Below are positions 19,273 to 28,084 of a stretch of DNA of 64,000 bases, piece by piece. Positions within the stretch are counted from its first letter, which is position 1, and each line of letters opens with the position of its first letter. The stretch lies in contig NC_015559.1 in the NCBI RefSeq assembly GCF_000214215.1, positions 2,467,001 to 2,531,000 on the forward strand. The letters are read 5' to 3'. Source of the stretch: Marinomonas posidonica IVIA-Po-181. GTDB taxonomy: Bacteria > Pseudomonadota > Gammaproteobacteria > Pseudomonadales > Marinomonadaceae. The notes below the pieces were generated by a model, which saw only the letters and a program-made list of their open reading frames with translations, was not told where the DNA came from and did not search any database. The position numbers and the translations under genes were made by a program.

Positions 19273-19344
19273 GTTAGACACCAATGGGCTTTTTCATCCC
19301 TTCTCTAATCCTAGGAAATAACAGGTTTCCATATTCATCATCCT

Positions 19345-19536
19345 TTAACGAATGAAGAAACATACTGTCATCGCAATTAAAGCCAATATAACACGCACAA
19401 AATCACCAGCGTGCACATGACCTTGGTTACTCCCCCTTACACCCCTCATTAAATCTTTTATGACCAAGTTTTCACTTTGGTTATTCGAGGCAAGTTTCGC
19501 CGTCCAATATAAGTATATTGGCAGCAAGCTTAACAA
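19345..19536 (-). pseudogene. Truncated second copy of the phage-like membrane gene
   Basis: The last 27 codons (QGHVHAGDFVRVILALIAMT then CFFIR) are nearly the same as residues 82-107 of the intact neighbour at 19593-19961, and the DNA matches well over about 85 bp. The N-terminal part is unrelated, so this is the remnant of a local duplication, not a separate gene. Confidence 0.6.
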
Positions 19537-19592
19537 AGAATAAAGAGAGCCTAGCGCACGTCTTTCGGGCCTTTCAGAAGACTTCCCTAGGT

Positions 19593-19961
19593 TTATGTGC
19601 GATTAGGTCGGTGTCCAAGTAAATAAGCCGTCCAAGTTAAGATACTAATGAAGAAGCATGCAGTCATCGCAATTAAAGCCAATATGGCTCGCACAAAATC
19701 ACTACCGTGCACATGACCTTGCTCGTTATCTTTTGCTAACGCACTTAAACAGTGTTTAGGACCATCCAATGGATAGAAGGTAAAATCGATTACTCGCTCC
19801 AAGAATGTCCAGTAATAATGGAACCTTTTATTGGTACTCCGGTTGGCAAAGTAGCCCACTCTCGCGGAGATGGTAATATCGGGATCCCCTCCCGCAATGG
19901 CATTGCCAAGCTGATCAATGGCTACCATGACATTCCACAACCATTTAGTGATAGCATCCAT
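19593..19961 (-). CDS. Small phage-like membrane protein of unknown function
   Basis: A 122-residue protein. The N-terminus (MDAITKWLWNVMVAIDQLGN then AIAGGDPDITISARVGY) resembles, from memory, small proteins encoded beside lysis genes in proteobacterial phages and prophages ('...GGDPDETIS.R.G'). A C-terminal hydrophobic segment (VRAILALIAMTACFFISILTWTAYL) anchors it in the membrane. No other phage genes are seen, so it may be a relic. A broken copy lies just downstream. Confidence 0.6.
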   Translation of the reverse strand: MDAITKWLWNVMVAIDQLGNAIAGGDPDITISARVGYFANRSTNKRFHYYWTFLERVIDFTFYPLDGPKHCLSALAKDNEQGHVHGSDFVRAILALIAMTACFFISILTWTAYLLGHRPNRT

Positions 19962-20356
19962 AACCTTCTCCCGACGTAATCGAGGCAGTTTGCTAGTAAA
20001 CTAGGCGCTGACAATGAAGCCGATTTTAGTAATAGTCATCAGATGACATTATCGTATTTGCTTGTTCATCTTCGCCCTACACAAGCCTATTTGAACCATC
20101 ATGCGACGAGACCATTCCTAACGTCTGTAAAAGATACCATTCTCATAAGAAGCTCAACAGGTACAATTAATGGCACAAGTATCGTTTTCAAACTTCAATT
20201 GAAGCTGATAATTGAACATGAGCCACAAGGTTTTCTTATAACAAACTGAACAGATTTATGTCCACCAATTGTTGCTGACGTTTCAGGTAGAGACGGTGAA
20301 CGACAGCCACAAAGTCAAAATCCCCCCATTTCAATCAAGGATCAAATGACTGATCT
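19962..20356. other. 395-bp stretch without a recognised gene
   Basis: Only a short inverted repeat (AGTTTGCTAGTAAACT, about 19988-20003) near the phage-like gene start was noticed. A 68-codon plus-strand frame (20043-20249) has no ribosome-binding site or family resemblance and I do not call it. Confidence 0.5.
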
Positions 20357-21190
20357 TTAATCCGTGCTTTGATCATTCAATACCTCTTTTAAGGCCAAAG
20401 TACCATTGATCGCAGAAGGGAACCCCGAATAAACGCTCATCAATATCATGATTTCACGTATTTCGGCTTGGCTTAGGCCAATATTTAACCCCGCTTTTAT
20501 ATGGAATATGAGCTGTGAGGAAGCGGTGCCCAACGCTGTTAAAGCAGCAATGGTCGCCATTTCTCGATGCTTTGCATCTAATGCAGGCCTCGAAAACACA
20601 TCGGCAAAACCGTATTCAATCACCAATCTGGCGAGGTCTGGTGAAATGTTTTGAAAGGTTTCCTCTAGAGCATTCACTTGATTGGGATTGAGTCTTGTTA
20701 GGTGCTTAGCGCCCCATTCATAACGAGTCAAACCTTGAGGAACAGAGGACGGTTGCGCCCAGCTGGCTTCGTTTTCTTTTCCTTCTGCGTTTATTCCTTC
20801 GACGTTTTTCCCTTCTAACCGTCGATCCGCCAACACCTCTTTCAACGCCAACATGGCATTAATGGCACTAGGAAAGCCGGAATACGCCGACATTTGTAAG
20901 ATCACTTCTTGGATTTCTATCCAATTACAACCCACGTTCAATGCCCCATGAATATGGACTTTTAGCTGTGGTTCGGCATTCCCCAATGCCGTCAGAGCAG
21001 CCACTACCACTAACTCTTTCGACTTTAGAGCCAGTTCTGAACGGTTATAAACATCGCCAAAAGCATACTCAATAATGTAGTTTGCTAAATCTGGCGACAC
21101 CTCTTGTAAACTGTCTAAGACTTTTTCACCGGCCTCTTGGTCGATTTCCTTTAAATGCTTCAATCCCGTTTCATAACGCTGATTCATCAT
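20357..21190 (-). CDS. Tandem carboxymuconolactone decarboxylase (AhpD-like) domain protein
   Basis: A 277-residue protein made of two copies of the CMD fold: residues about 10-115 (KELVVVAALTALGNAEPQLKVHIHGALNVG) and about 150-265 (HREMATIAALTALGTASSQLIFHIKAGLNIG). Each copy ends with 'MSxYSGFPSAINxxLALKEVL'. The CxxC of AhpD is absent; the His of the decarboxylase-type members is kept (HIHG), replaced by HIKA in the second. It is a duplication and fusion of a normal 120-residue unit. The neighbours are a MerR regulator and a DJ-1 protein, suggesting a stress or electrophile response. Confidence 0.85.
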   Translation of the reverse strand: MMNQRYETGLKHLKEIDQEAGEKVLDSLQEVSPDLANYIIEYAFGDVYNRSELALKSKELVVVAALTALGNAEPQLKVHIHGALNVGCNWIEIQEVILQMSAYSGFPSAINAMLALKEVLADRRLEGKNVEGINAEGKENEASWAQPSSVPQGLTRYEWGAKHLTRLNPNQVNALEETFQNISPDLARLVIEYGFADVFSRPALDAKHREMATIAALTALGTASSQLIFHIKAGLNIGLSQAEIREIMILMSVYSGFPSAINGTLALKEVLNDQSTD

Positions 21191-21252
21191 GCTCTCATTC
21201 GCTTCTGCTTAATTAAGGAATAAGCAGCTTAATTCTTAGAGTAAACTCTAAG

Positions 21253-21645
21253 TCAAGCCTTCACTGCCTGATGAATGAGCTGATCGTAATAGAGAATCTT
21301 GTCTTTAATCTTTTCTAGATGCTCGGTTTCAAGGGCAATTTTCGCCTCTATAAGGGCAACATGTTCTTGTAAGAGTTGTTTGCGCAACTCAGCCGTCACA
21401 TCTCCCTGCTCTCTTAAATCCGCGTAGTGTTTTATTTTATCCAGTGGCATTCCCATGTCTTTAAGGCGCTGGACAAAGGCCATCCAGTCGAGGTCCTTTG
21501 AAGTGAAAAAACGATGTCCACTGGCATTTCTTGCCACATGCCTAAGCACACCAATTTTTTCGTAATATCGAATGGTGTGGGCTGACACATTTAATAACCT
21601 AGAAAAGCGTTGAATATTGATACAGACTCCAAAATAAAGACACAA
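21253..21645 (-). CDS. MerR-family transcriptional regulator (start codon uncertain)
   Basis: A helix-turn-helix regulator: INIQRFSRLLNVSAHTIRYYEKIGVL is the MerR winged-helix start, RNASGHRFFTSKDLDWMAFVQRLKDMGMPLDKIKHY follows, and the C-terminal half is the usual coiled-coil dimerisation helix. No cysteine-based metal site is visible at the end. The open frame begins with a TTG at 21645 that has no ribosome-binding site. The residue where related proteins have their initiator Met is an ATC codon at 21621-21619, with GGAG five bases before it. Either initiation occurs at AUC, or the original ATG mutated. Likely controls the adjacent CMD or DJ-1 gene. Confidence 0.82.
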   Translation of the reverse strand: MCLYFGVCINIQRFSRLLNVSAHTIRYYEKIGVLRHVARNASGHRFFTSKDLDWMAFVQRLKDMGMPLDKIKHYADLREQGDVTAELRKQLLQEHVALIEAKIALETEHLEKIKDKILYYDQLIHQAVKA

Positions 21646-21675
21646 CGAATGCGCTTATCAATCGAAATAGGTTCG

Positions 21676-22272
21676 TTATAAAAAAGGCGTTACGACAGAT
21701 AGGCTATGGGCCACCGATGCTTCTTTCTCGCCCACCGGTGCCACATAATGTACAGCAGATTCTGCGGCTTCCAAACCCGCGAGTTTGGCCAGAACCCAAG
21801 CCGCTAAATATTGTGACGACATACAACCACCTGCCGTCGCCACATTCCCTTGTGCAAAAAAGGGCTGATTGAGAACCTTAATACCCGACTCAATCACCCA
21901 AGGTTTGGTGGTCAAATCGGTACAAGCCGGCAAACCTTTTAAAATGCCCAAGACGGAAAGCAATAAGGTGCCTGAGCACTGGGCTCCAATTAATTGCTGT
22001 TCAGGGTTTAACCTTAAACGCTCAAGAATGGTCGGATCATCAGCGATATCGCGCGTGTAAATGCCACTACCAAATAAGACAACGTCCGCCGTATTCGCAA
22101 ACTCTAACGGCTGCTGAGCCGACACGGTCACGCCATTCATCGATGTCACCGTTTCTGCAGGACATGTTATCTGGACATGCCAACCCGCACTTTTCATCCG
22201 ATTCAAAATCCCAGCGGCGATAAATGAATCCAATTCATTAAACCCCTCAAAGGTTAAAATAGCGACATTCAT
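21676..22272 (-). CDS. DJ-1/PfpI family protein
   Basis: A 198-residue class-I glutamine-amidotransferase-like protein. FEGFNELDSFIAAGIL contains the conserved acidic residue, and LIGAQCSGTLLLSVLG the nucleophile elbow with Cys near residue 99. GGCMSSQYLAAWVLAKLAG lies near the end. It may be a glyoxalase/deglycase-like or hydratase-like enzyme; the activity cannot be fixed. An AAGGA site precedes the ATG. It lies in the same direction as, and just upstream of, the MerR gene. Confidence 0.85.
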   Translation of the reverse strand: MNVAILTFEGFNELDSFIAAGILNRMKSAGWHVQITCPAETVTSMNGVTVSAQQPLEFANTADVVLFGSGIYTRDIADDPTILERLRLNPEQQLIGAQCSGTLLLSVLGILKGLPACTDLTTKPWVIESGIKVLNQPFFAQGNVATAGGCMSSQYLAAWVLAKLAGLEAAESAVHYVAPVGEKEASVAHSLSVVTPFL

Positions 22273-22365
22273 GATTTAATCCTTAAAATTAATGCTAACT
22301 GTCTACAAAACACAGCCTATTCAAGTGCCCAGTCACTCAGCCATGACTGACATTGACATTTCCAC

Positions 22366-23028
22366 CTAGCCTTGCCGACGATTCATGTAGAAACGATACA
22401 CGACCGCCATAATGAAACAACTTCCCGCCGGGAACAACAGCGCCATGAAATGATACAGCTGATACAACAATGCCCCTATGGTACCGCCAAAAACAAAACC
22501 AATGATGATGTATAGGAACAACTGAGCTTTACGCTTATCAAGCGCTTCGCCCCTGATACACTTGCCCAGCATAATGCCCAAATCGGTAAAAATCCCAGTT
22601 ACGTGAGTGGTCCTAATGATGGCACCGCTGTAAGTGGTGGCCAAAGCATTTTGCAAACCACACGCAGCAGAAGCAAAAAAGTGCCCATAGAACGAACCAC
22701 TGGATAATAAAAATAACGAGACCAATAACAAGATGGCTTCTAAAAACAATGCCGTATCGTAATGCCTTCCCAGCTTGAGGCTCGATCCATGCAATAACAC
22801 ACCAGATAAAATCGCCCCCAATAAGAAGGACAACAGGACGCCCATCAAATGCAGACTGGTTTGAAAAGAAGAATTGAAGAAGCCAGTACCAAGTAACGTC
22901 GCCGTACCCGATAAATGCGACACAGACTGATGGTCAAAACTCAGCAAACCAATGGCATTCACACAGCCTGCCACTAGGGCCAGAAAAAAGGCCCCTATCT
23001 CTACCCATCTTGGTAATTGTGATATCAA
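22366..23028 (-). CDS. DUF1275 (YoaK-like) membrane protein
   Basis: A 220-residue membrane protein with about six hydrophobic segments and the DUF1275 landmarks: AGCVNAIGLLSFDHQSVSHLSGTA near the start, then CGLQNALATTYSGAIIRTTH and VTGIFTDLG. The family is of unknown function, possibly transport. The only in-frame start is a TTG at 23028, with AGGAG eleven bases upstream. Confidence 0.82.
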   Translation of the reverse strand: MISQLPRWVEIGAFFLALVAGCVNAIGLLSFDHQSVSHLSGTATLLGTGFFNSSFQTSLHLMGVLLSFLLGAILSGVLLHGSSLKLGRHYDTALFLEAILLLVSLFLLSSGSFYGHFFASAACGLQNALATTYSGAIIRTTHVTGIFTDLGIMLGKCIRGEALDKRKAQLFLYIIIGFVFGGTIGALLYQLYHFMALLFPAGSCFIMAVVYRFYMNRRQG

Positions 23029-23198
23029 AGTTCAAAGACTCCTATACCGCTAACATCAAGCTAAGCGAATAAGACATAAACAATCACCAAATGCCTGCCT
23101 TGCACTCCGCCTATCATTTTTTCCATGATCGGTCCTAGTTTTGATCATCAGACCTTGGGTTACATAATCACCCTTAGCATAGCGAGTATTGAAACGAG

Positions 23199-23292
23199 TT
23201 ACGACAGACGTTCACTGAATGCCAATTTAACCCCAAGTGCCGCAAAGCTTGTGGCAAACAACTTCTGCATGGCCAGACTCGCCTTTTCTGAC
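23199..23292 (-). pseudogene. C-terminal remnant of a LysE-family exporter gene
   Basis: Read on the minus strand this encodes SEKASLAMQKLFATSFAALG then VKLAFSERLS and a stop, almost identical in DNA and protein to the end of the intact LysE gene at 24698-25315, about 1.5 kb away. The match breaks off exactly where a dispersed repeat starts (about 23293). The rest of the gene is gone. Confidence 0.8.
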
Positions 23293-23296
23293 TTAA

Positions 23297-23397
23297 GGAA
23301 GGTACGAATAAGTCTACTAAGCCTCAGCATGTGGAGGTAGGTTATTAGGGCAATGCAGGAGCAATTGCCGAGGCAAGAGGACTTGTTCGCACCTTCC
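23297..23397. repeat. Short copy of the modular repeat with clean terminal inverted repeats
   Basis: Left end GGAAGGTACGAATAAGTC and right end GGACTTGTTCGCACCTTCC are inverted copies of each other with two changes over 18 bp. Between them is GGCAATGCAGGAGCAATTGCC, a hairpin shared with the right half of the 13083 copy. It lies immediately beside the LysE remnant. Confidence 0.75.
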
Positions 23398-23420
23398 CAA
23401 GGTGTTGGATTGGACGTACT

Positions 23421-24527
23421 TCAAGGTGACTTCAATAATCCTAAACGACGAGCCGTCTGTCGTACTAAATCGTTGAACTTTTGAGGTTCTTCGAACGGAG
23501 GCCCATGAGCTGAGTTCTCAAACCAGATCAACTCTTTTTCAGGTGCTTCCAGCACTTTAAAGTACTGCTTTCCCAACGTTGGAGAGATCACTTTATCGTG
23601 TCGGCCCATCACCATTACAATTGGGACATCAATGCTTGGGTGCCGTTGATAGGCGTTATAGTTTTTTTGTTCAGGCCACAACGCAGCCCCAGAGGAATCC
23701 GTACCCTGTACAAATGTAATTAAATCAGGCCATGAAAATTCATCCGTACGGATCATCGAGAAAGCCAACTCAAGATCACTAGAGCCATCCATGAACGTAC
23801 CACCGAATTGGCTAACAGCTCGACGTTGCGTGATAAATTGCTCAATAGTATAGGGTGGATAGCCAATTGCTTCTAAGCGCTGAATTGCTTCTTCGTCTTC
23901 GCTTTCACGAGCACGAGCCAATGCCCACTCATAACCTTCTTTGTCACTATCAGCCTGATTGGTGGTTTGACTAATCGCAATGTAGGAGGCCACCGTTTCA
24001 GGATGCGCTGCAACGTGCTCAAGAGCCAGCACTGTGCCCCACGAGTGACCTATCAAAAGGACTTTTTCTTGCCCAAACTCCACGAGTAAAACATTGATCA
24101 ACTCGCCCAAGTCCTTTGTTAGACGATCAATAGTAATCTTGCTAAGATCACTCTCAGGGTCATAGCTGTGAACGGCACCACGCTGCTCCCAATAAACAAC
24201 CACAAAGTCCTCTTCAAGTGCCGCGTTGTGCGTCCGCAAAAAAGGTGTTTCCGATGCGCCTGGTCCACCATGAACAAACACCAGTAATGGTGCTTGTCGA
24301 TTTTTACCACGCATAAGAACGTACTGCTCTACTCCCCCTAACATAACACTACGTTCTTCAGCGATAGCATTGGGTATTAGGTTACCTGAAGCATCAATAA
24401 ACGGTCTGGTGTATGTACCCGCTGTAAAGTATGCCAAAACTCCAATAGCTACTACAAACAGAACCAAACATATAAGCAACATTCGCAATATACGAAATCG
24501 TGGCTTGGGTGATGGCTTTCTTGACAT
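23421..24527 (-). CDS. Membrane-anchored alpha/beta hydrolase, proline-iminopeptidase-like
   Basis: A 368-residue protein with an N-terminal membrane anchor (residues 12-33). VFVHGGPGASE is the HGGP oxyanion motif of S33 peptidases, LLIGHSWGTVLALEH carries the nucleophile Ser, MGRHDKVISP holds the catalytic Asp region and FENSAHGPPFEEP the His. GGAGGG precedes the ATG. Probably acts at the outer face of the inner membrane on a small peptide or ester; substrate unknown. Confidence 0.87.
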   Translation of the reverse strand: MSRKPSPKPRFRILRMLLICLVLFVVAIGVLAYFTAGTYTRPFIDASGNLIPNAIAEERSVMLGGVEQYVLMRGKNRQAPLLVFVHGGPGASETPFLRTHNAALEEDFVVVYWEQRGAVHSYDPESDLSKITIDRLTKDLGELINVLLVEFGQEKVLLIGHSWGTVLALEHVAAHPETVASYIAISQTTNQADSDKEGYEWALARARESEDEEAIQRLEAIGYPPYTIEQFITQRRAVSQFGGTFMDGSSDLELAFSMIRTDEFSWPDLITFVQGTDSSGAALWPEQKNYNAYQRHPSIDVPIVMVMGRHDKVISPTLGKQYFKVLEAPEKELIWFENSAHGPPFEEPQKFNDLVRQTARRLGLLKSP

Positions 24528-24697
24528 TATCTACCCTCCTTTATGATGATCTTAGCACTGTGACGTTAAAGCAACTTTATATGAAATGATCCCAGCCAAC
24601 ATATGCACAGTAAATCCAACGCCTGCATAACGGGCAATAACACCTAGGCTAAAATTGGAACAAAGCAACTGAGCCTGCGAGCGAGTTTATGCGACTG

Positions 24698-25315
24698 TTA
24701 TACCCTTTCACTAAAAGCCAATTTAACCCCAAGTGCCGCAAAGCTTGTGGCAAACAACTTCTGCATGGCCAGACTCGCCTTTTCTGACCTAACAATAAAA
24801 GCACTGAACGTACCGGATAAAAACCCATAGACAAGAAAAACCGCAAACGTCATTAACATAAAGACGCTACCTAGGGTCAGCATATTGATGAACACACTTT
24901 GCGTTGTATTAGGAATAAACTGAGGCAAAAAGGCCAAAAAGAAAATGGACAACTTAGGGTTTAAAATATTCAACAAAAAGCCTTTCATGATAAGCCCAGT
25001 ATAGCTTGTACCTGATGACGTCTTACTGACAGAAAGAGGCGAAGATGTCCGCCACATTTGCCACGCCAGATACAGCAAATACACAGCACCGGCATACTTA
25101 ACGATCTGAAACGCGAGCGCACTTGTATGAAAGATCGCCGCCAAGCCAAACGAGCTGGCCAGCAGCGCTGGGAGAATCCCCAAGGTACAACCCAAAGCGG
25201 CAAAAAAACTGGCCCGTTTTCCCACAAAAAGCCCGATCGCCACAGTATACAAAACCCCCGTCCCTGGCATTAACACAACAACCAAGGAGGTCAGCAAAAA
25301 CTCGATCGACATCAT
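24698..25315 (-). CDS. LysE/RhtB-family amino-acid exporter
   Basis: A 205-residue inner-membrane protein with six hydrophobic segments. LTSLVVVLMPGTGVLYTVAIGL and the MKGFLLNILNPKLSIFFLAFLPQFI stretch are LysE/RhtB signatures. The start was set at 25315, because AAGGA lies eight bases upstream and the conserved N-terminus begins here; the frame extends six codons farther. The last 30 codons are duplicated as a remnant at 23199-23292. Confidence 0.88.
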   Translation of the reverse strand: MMSIEFLLTSLVVVLMPGTGVLYTVAIGLFVGKRASFFAALGCTLGILPALLASSFGLAAIFHTSALAFQIVKYAGAVYLLYLAWQMWRTSSPLSVSKTSSGTSYTGLIMKGFLLNILNPKLSIFFLAFLPQFIPNTTQSVFINMLTLGSVFMLMTFAVFLVYGFLSGTFSAFIVRSEKASLAMQKLFATSFAALGVKLAFSERV

Positions 25316-25369
25316 ATTCTTCTTCCTTCTCATTGAAAGCTGATTGACTCTTTAATGGTGTTAAATGTT

Positions 25370-26242
25370 CTAAAAACACCAGAGCAAAGAAAGTCCACCG
25401 GTCACGTCAGTGGTTTCAGTAACCAAAGCACTCTTTTCAATCTCATCGCCATAGGCTTCAACGCCTACTTTGGCAACCAACTGCATATTTCTAAACAGAT
25501 TTTGACGGAACAGCAATGCTACGCCAGAAGAACGATATCCACCGTCAAAATCGGTTTGGTTATAACCTGATGAGAGTGACTCGGCAGCAGAAATACCAAA
25601 GTAACGGTCAAACTGTTCCTCATCGCCAAAGGTAGTATAAGCCAATAAATCCAGACTGCGGCGGCTGGAGCTGACAAAGGTGTGACCAACCGAAATTTTT
25701 ACCCGGTAACCAAAGTCACTTGGGCCTGCGGATAAGCGTCCTGTCAACCAGCTTCTGTTGTTATTGCCGAACAGATAGTTACCTTCGACAAAACCAAATA
25801 CGGCCGAACCACGGTGAGGAATGCCTTCAATATTGCCAGCTTCAAGATCACCAGAGGGCAGAACAGTTTCATGTCTTACACCAGCCTGTACCAACCAGTT
25901 GGTATTGACCATACTGCGCCAACCAAGTTCGGCTCCATCAATGTTAAAGCCTTCCAAAAAAAAGAGGTTTTTGCCACTGCGATACTGCAATGCCCCTCCG
26001 CCTTGTACTTCAATTCCATATTCCTTAGAACCATCAAAGACTGGTGAGTATTTCAAGTTTGCCCCAAAAGACGGAACAAAACCGTCACCTTTAGTGTGGT
26101 CAGCAATGCTTGCCACCGAGATGGCATGGGTATATTGATCCTGAGCCAAAGAAGAAACAGGTAAAGCCAAAAAAATCGAGCCAAGTGTTATTGATGTGAA
26201 GAGGTTGCAGCGACAACTCAGCTCAATACTGCTTTTTTGCAT
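25370..26242 (-). CDS. MipA/OmpV-family outer-membrane protein
   Basis: A 290-residue protein with a signal peptide ending near SSLAQDQ and alternating beta strands to an aromatic C-terminal residue (LSLLWCF). GFVPSFGANLKYSPVFDGSKEYGIEVQGG and the SSRRSLDLLAYTTFGDEEQFDRYFGIS stretch are typical of MipA/OmpV scaffolding proteins, which bind murein-synthesis enzymes or act as porins. GGAT precedes the ATG. It stands alone. Confidence 0.83.
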   Translation of the reverse strand: MQKSSIELSCRCNLFTSITLGSIFLALPVSSLAQDQYTHAISVASIADHTKGDGFVPSFGANLKYSPVFDGSKEYGIEVQGGGALQYRSGKNLFFLEGFNIDGAELGWRSMVNTNWLVQAGVRHETVLPSGDLEAGNIEGIPHRGSAVFGFVEGNYLFGNNNRSWLTGRLSAGPSDFGYRVKISVGHTFVSSSRRSLDLLAYTTFGDEEQFDRYFGISAAESLSSGYNQTDFDGGYRSSGVALLFRQNLFRNMQLVAKVGVEAYGDEIEKSALVTETTDVTGGLSLLWCF

Positions 26243-26411
26243 TTTTGGTGATCCATTTAAATAAGTAACAATCGTTGTTTATTATAATTAAAAACAAGCG
26301 TTATTATTCAACTTTCACAGCTTAGTCGTCATTATTTCTCTCTTCTGGTAAATCGGTCAAATGGACTTCCCAAACTCTACTGACCCTATTTGTTTATTAT
26401 CTTAGGCTTAC

Positions 26412-26846
26412 TCAAGCAATTTGCTTTTGCAAATAAGACTTAAATGCTGCCCCAAAAAAATGGTCCCAACCTGAATGACAAATATCATAGCAATTTACTT
26501 CTGGAGTTAATCCTACATGCGTGAAATGGACATCCGTATGTTTACCTTTATCGATAATCTCGAACCGTAATGTCGTATTTTCCCACTCTGTCCTCATTTC
26601 CGGCGTTGTAACTGGATGAATATGGTCTGCTTGATAGCAAAATAGTTCTAAGGTTTTGTTTGCTTCTAGTGTAATAACTTCAAAAGACCACGTAGTACCA
26701 TCTTCAAATTTAGCCGTTGTTTTATCCCCGATTTTATCTACCGAAGCTGTCATCTCAGTCCACCAATTCGACATCTCTTTTGTTAGGGCATTAAAAATAC
26801 GCTTCGGGGTGACTTTAACGGTTATGGAGTGTTCGTAATTCTTCAT
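26412..26846 (-). CDS. SRPBCC/AHSA1-family protein
   Basis: A 144-residue START-like domain protein: HSITVKVTPKRIFNALTKEMSNWW at the start, TTWSFEVITLEANKTLEL in the middle and CHSGWDHFFGAAFKSYLQK at the end, as in activator-of-Hsp90-like (AHSA1) ligand-binding proteins. The start at 26846 follows AGGAG. It is divergent from an HxlR-type regulator 122 bp away, a common pairing that suggests the regulator controls it. Confidence 0.85.
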   Translation of the reverse strand: MKNYEHSITVKVTPKRIFNALTKEMSNWWTEMTASVDKIGDKTTAKFEDGTTWSFEVITLEANKTLELFCYQADHIHPVTTPEMRTEWENTTLRFEIIDKGKHTDVHFTHVGLTPEVNCYDICHSGWDHFFGAAFKSYLQKQIA

Positions 26847-26968
26847 TATTGACTCCTGTTTTGTGCTTAAAATAATAATATATTCATTAAAGTACAAAAA
26901 TGTAAGTAGGCAATAATTTGGTATATAGTATGGTTTTTAATACTAATAGAGTAAAAAGAATTATAACC

Positions 26969-27307
26969 ATGACGTCAAAAAAAGAATCAACGCAATCCAC
27001 CGAAGAGAGGCTATGTCCAATGCCTCAAATAGCAAAATTAATTGGGGGAAAATGGAAATTAGTCGTACTGCAAATTTTGATTTTTCATGGAACCCACAGA
27101 TTCAATGAGTTACGCCGAAAGATTGAGGGCATCACTCAAGCTATGCTTACAAACCAACTAAGGGCACTAGAGGAGGATGGATTAATATCGAGAAAAATAT
27201 ATGCTGAAGTTCCTCCACGCGTTGAGTACTCCGCTACGCAAAAAGCAATGGATCTAAACGAAATGTTTGAAGAAATGCATCGTTGGTGGGTCAAGTATGA
27301 AGGCTAA
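26969..27307 (+). CDS. HxlR-family transcriptional regulator
   Basis: A 112-residue winged-helix regulator: CPMPQIAKLIGGKWKLVVLQIL carries the conserved N-terminal Cys, and THRFNELRRKIEGITQAMLTNQLRALEEDGLISR is the HxlR DNA-binding signature. The ATG at 26969 was chosen as the usual length; the frame extends 17 codons farther upstream. The single Cys suggests redox or electrophile sensing as in related proteins. Probably controls the divergent SRPBCC gene. Confidence 0.88.
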   Translation: MTSKKESTQSTEERLCPMPQIAKLIGGKWKLVVLQILIFHGTHRFNELRRKIEGITQAMLTNQLRALEEDGLISRKIYAEVPPRVEYSATQKAMDLNEMFEEMHRWWVKYEG

Positions 27308-27507
27308 CGTTTATAGCAGACGCAACATTTGTTAGGCAGACTCTACGCATCAGAGTTAAATTATTCAGGGACTCTAGTAACTAACTCCATCTCAACTTTT
27401 AGATCTAGAGCATCCACGCTTACTGTCGTGGTCAAGTAAAACTGCCACTACATCCTAGCCTTTCCCTTCAAGTATAATGGTCACTCTGTATGCAATGGTG
27501 AGAAGAT

Positions 27508-28068
27508 TTAATGTTCCGATAACTGACTAACGCTTTGACCATGTGATTCTCTCCATTTCTTCACTTCAATAAATCCAGGCTTATTCCGAATTTTTTGCTC
27601 TGTAAATTGAAACAGCTCTTCGTCTGACAAACCAAAATCAACTTCGAATCTACAGGGTTGGCTCACATGCCATGGGGTATCCGTAAATAATTCAAATCTA
27701 TTATTTTCAGGGTCCAGAAAATATATCGACCATGTGTTGCCGTGGGAAACAGTTTGAAAATTTGCCGAATAGCTCGCTAACGCCTCGTAAAATGATCTTA
27801 AATGTGTCAAAGAACTAACACGAAACGCAATATGATCCATCGGACTATTGATTTCCGAACTCGGCTTTCTAGGCGTTAAGACTAACTGGTGGTGTTCTTG
27901 AGGACTGTTACTTAGAAACACCATCCCATCCTGCCCTTCTCCTCTGTCAGTGACAACGAGACCGAGACATTGGGTATAAAAATTTTCCATTAGGGTTACG
28001 TTTTCTACGAAAATCTCAAAATGGCTCAATGCGATGTTTGGAAGTGTTCTTGAATTTGAATTATTCAT
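27508..28068 (-). CDS. VOC-family (glyoxalase/extradiol dioxygenase-like) protein
   Basis: A 186-residue vicinal-oxygen-chelate protein with two beta-alpha-beta halves: ALSHFEIFVENVTLMENFYTQCLGLVVTDRG, then DHIAFRVSSLTHLRSFYEAL and SIYFLDPENNRFELFTDTPW. The metal-ligand candidates are His17, His81 and Glu of RFELF. The C-terminal tail (EVDFGLSDEELFQFTEQKIRN) resembles catechol-2,3-dioxygenase-like members. Substrate unknown. A degenerate attC-like sequence precedes it at 28085-28160, so it may once have been a cassette gene. Confidence 0.82.
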   Translation of the reverse strand: MNNSNSRTLPNIALSHFEIFVENVTLMENFYTQCLGLVVTDRGEGQDGMVFLSNSPQEHHQLVLTPRKPSSEINSPMDHIAFRVSSLTHLRSFYEALASYSANFQTVSHGNTWSIYFLDPENNRFELFTDTPWHVSQPCRFEVDFGLSDEELFQFTEQKIRNKPGFIEVKKWRESHGQSVSQLSEH

Positions 28069-28084
28069 GTTTCTCTTAATCTTC

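Noticed and set aside
27301..27342. attC-like ends (GGCTAACG ... TTTGTTAGGC) after the HxlR gene
   Set aside because: Only about 35 bp separate the cores, no paired arms are visible and the orientation is opposite to the array; most likely chance.
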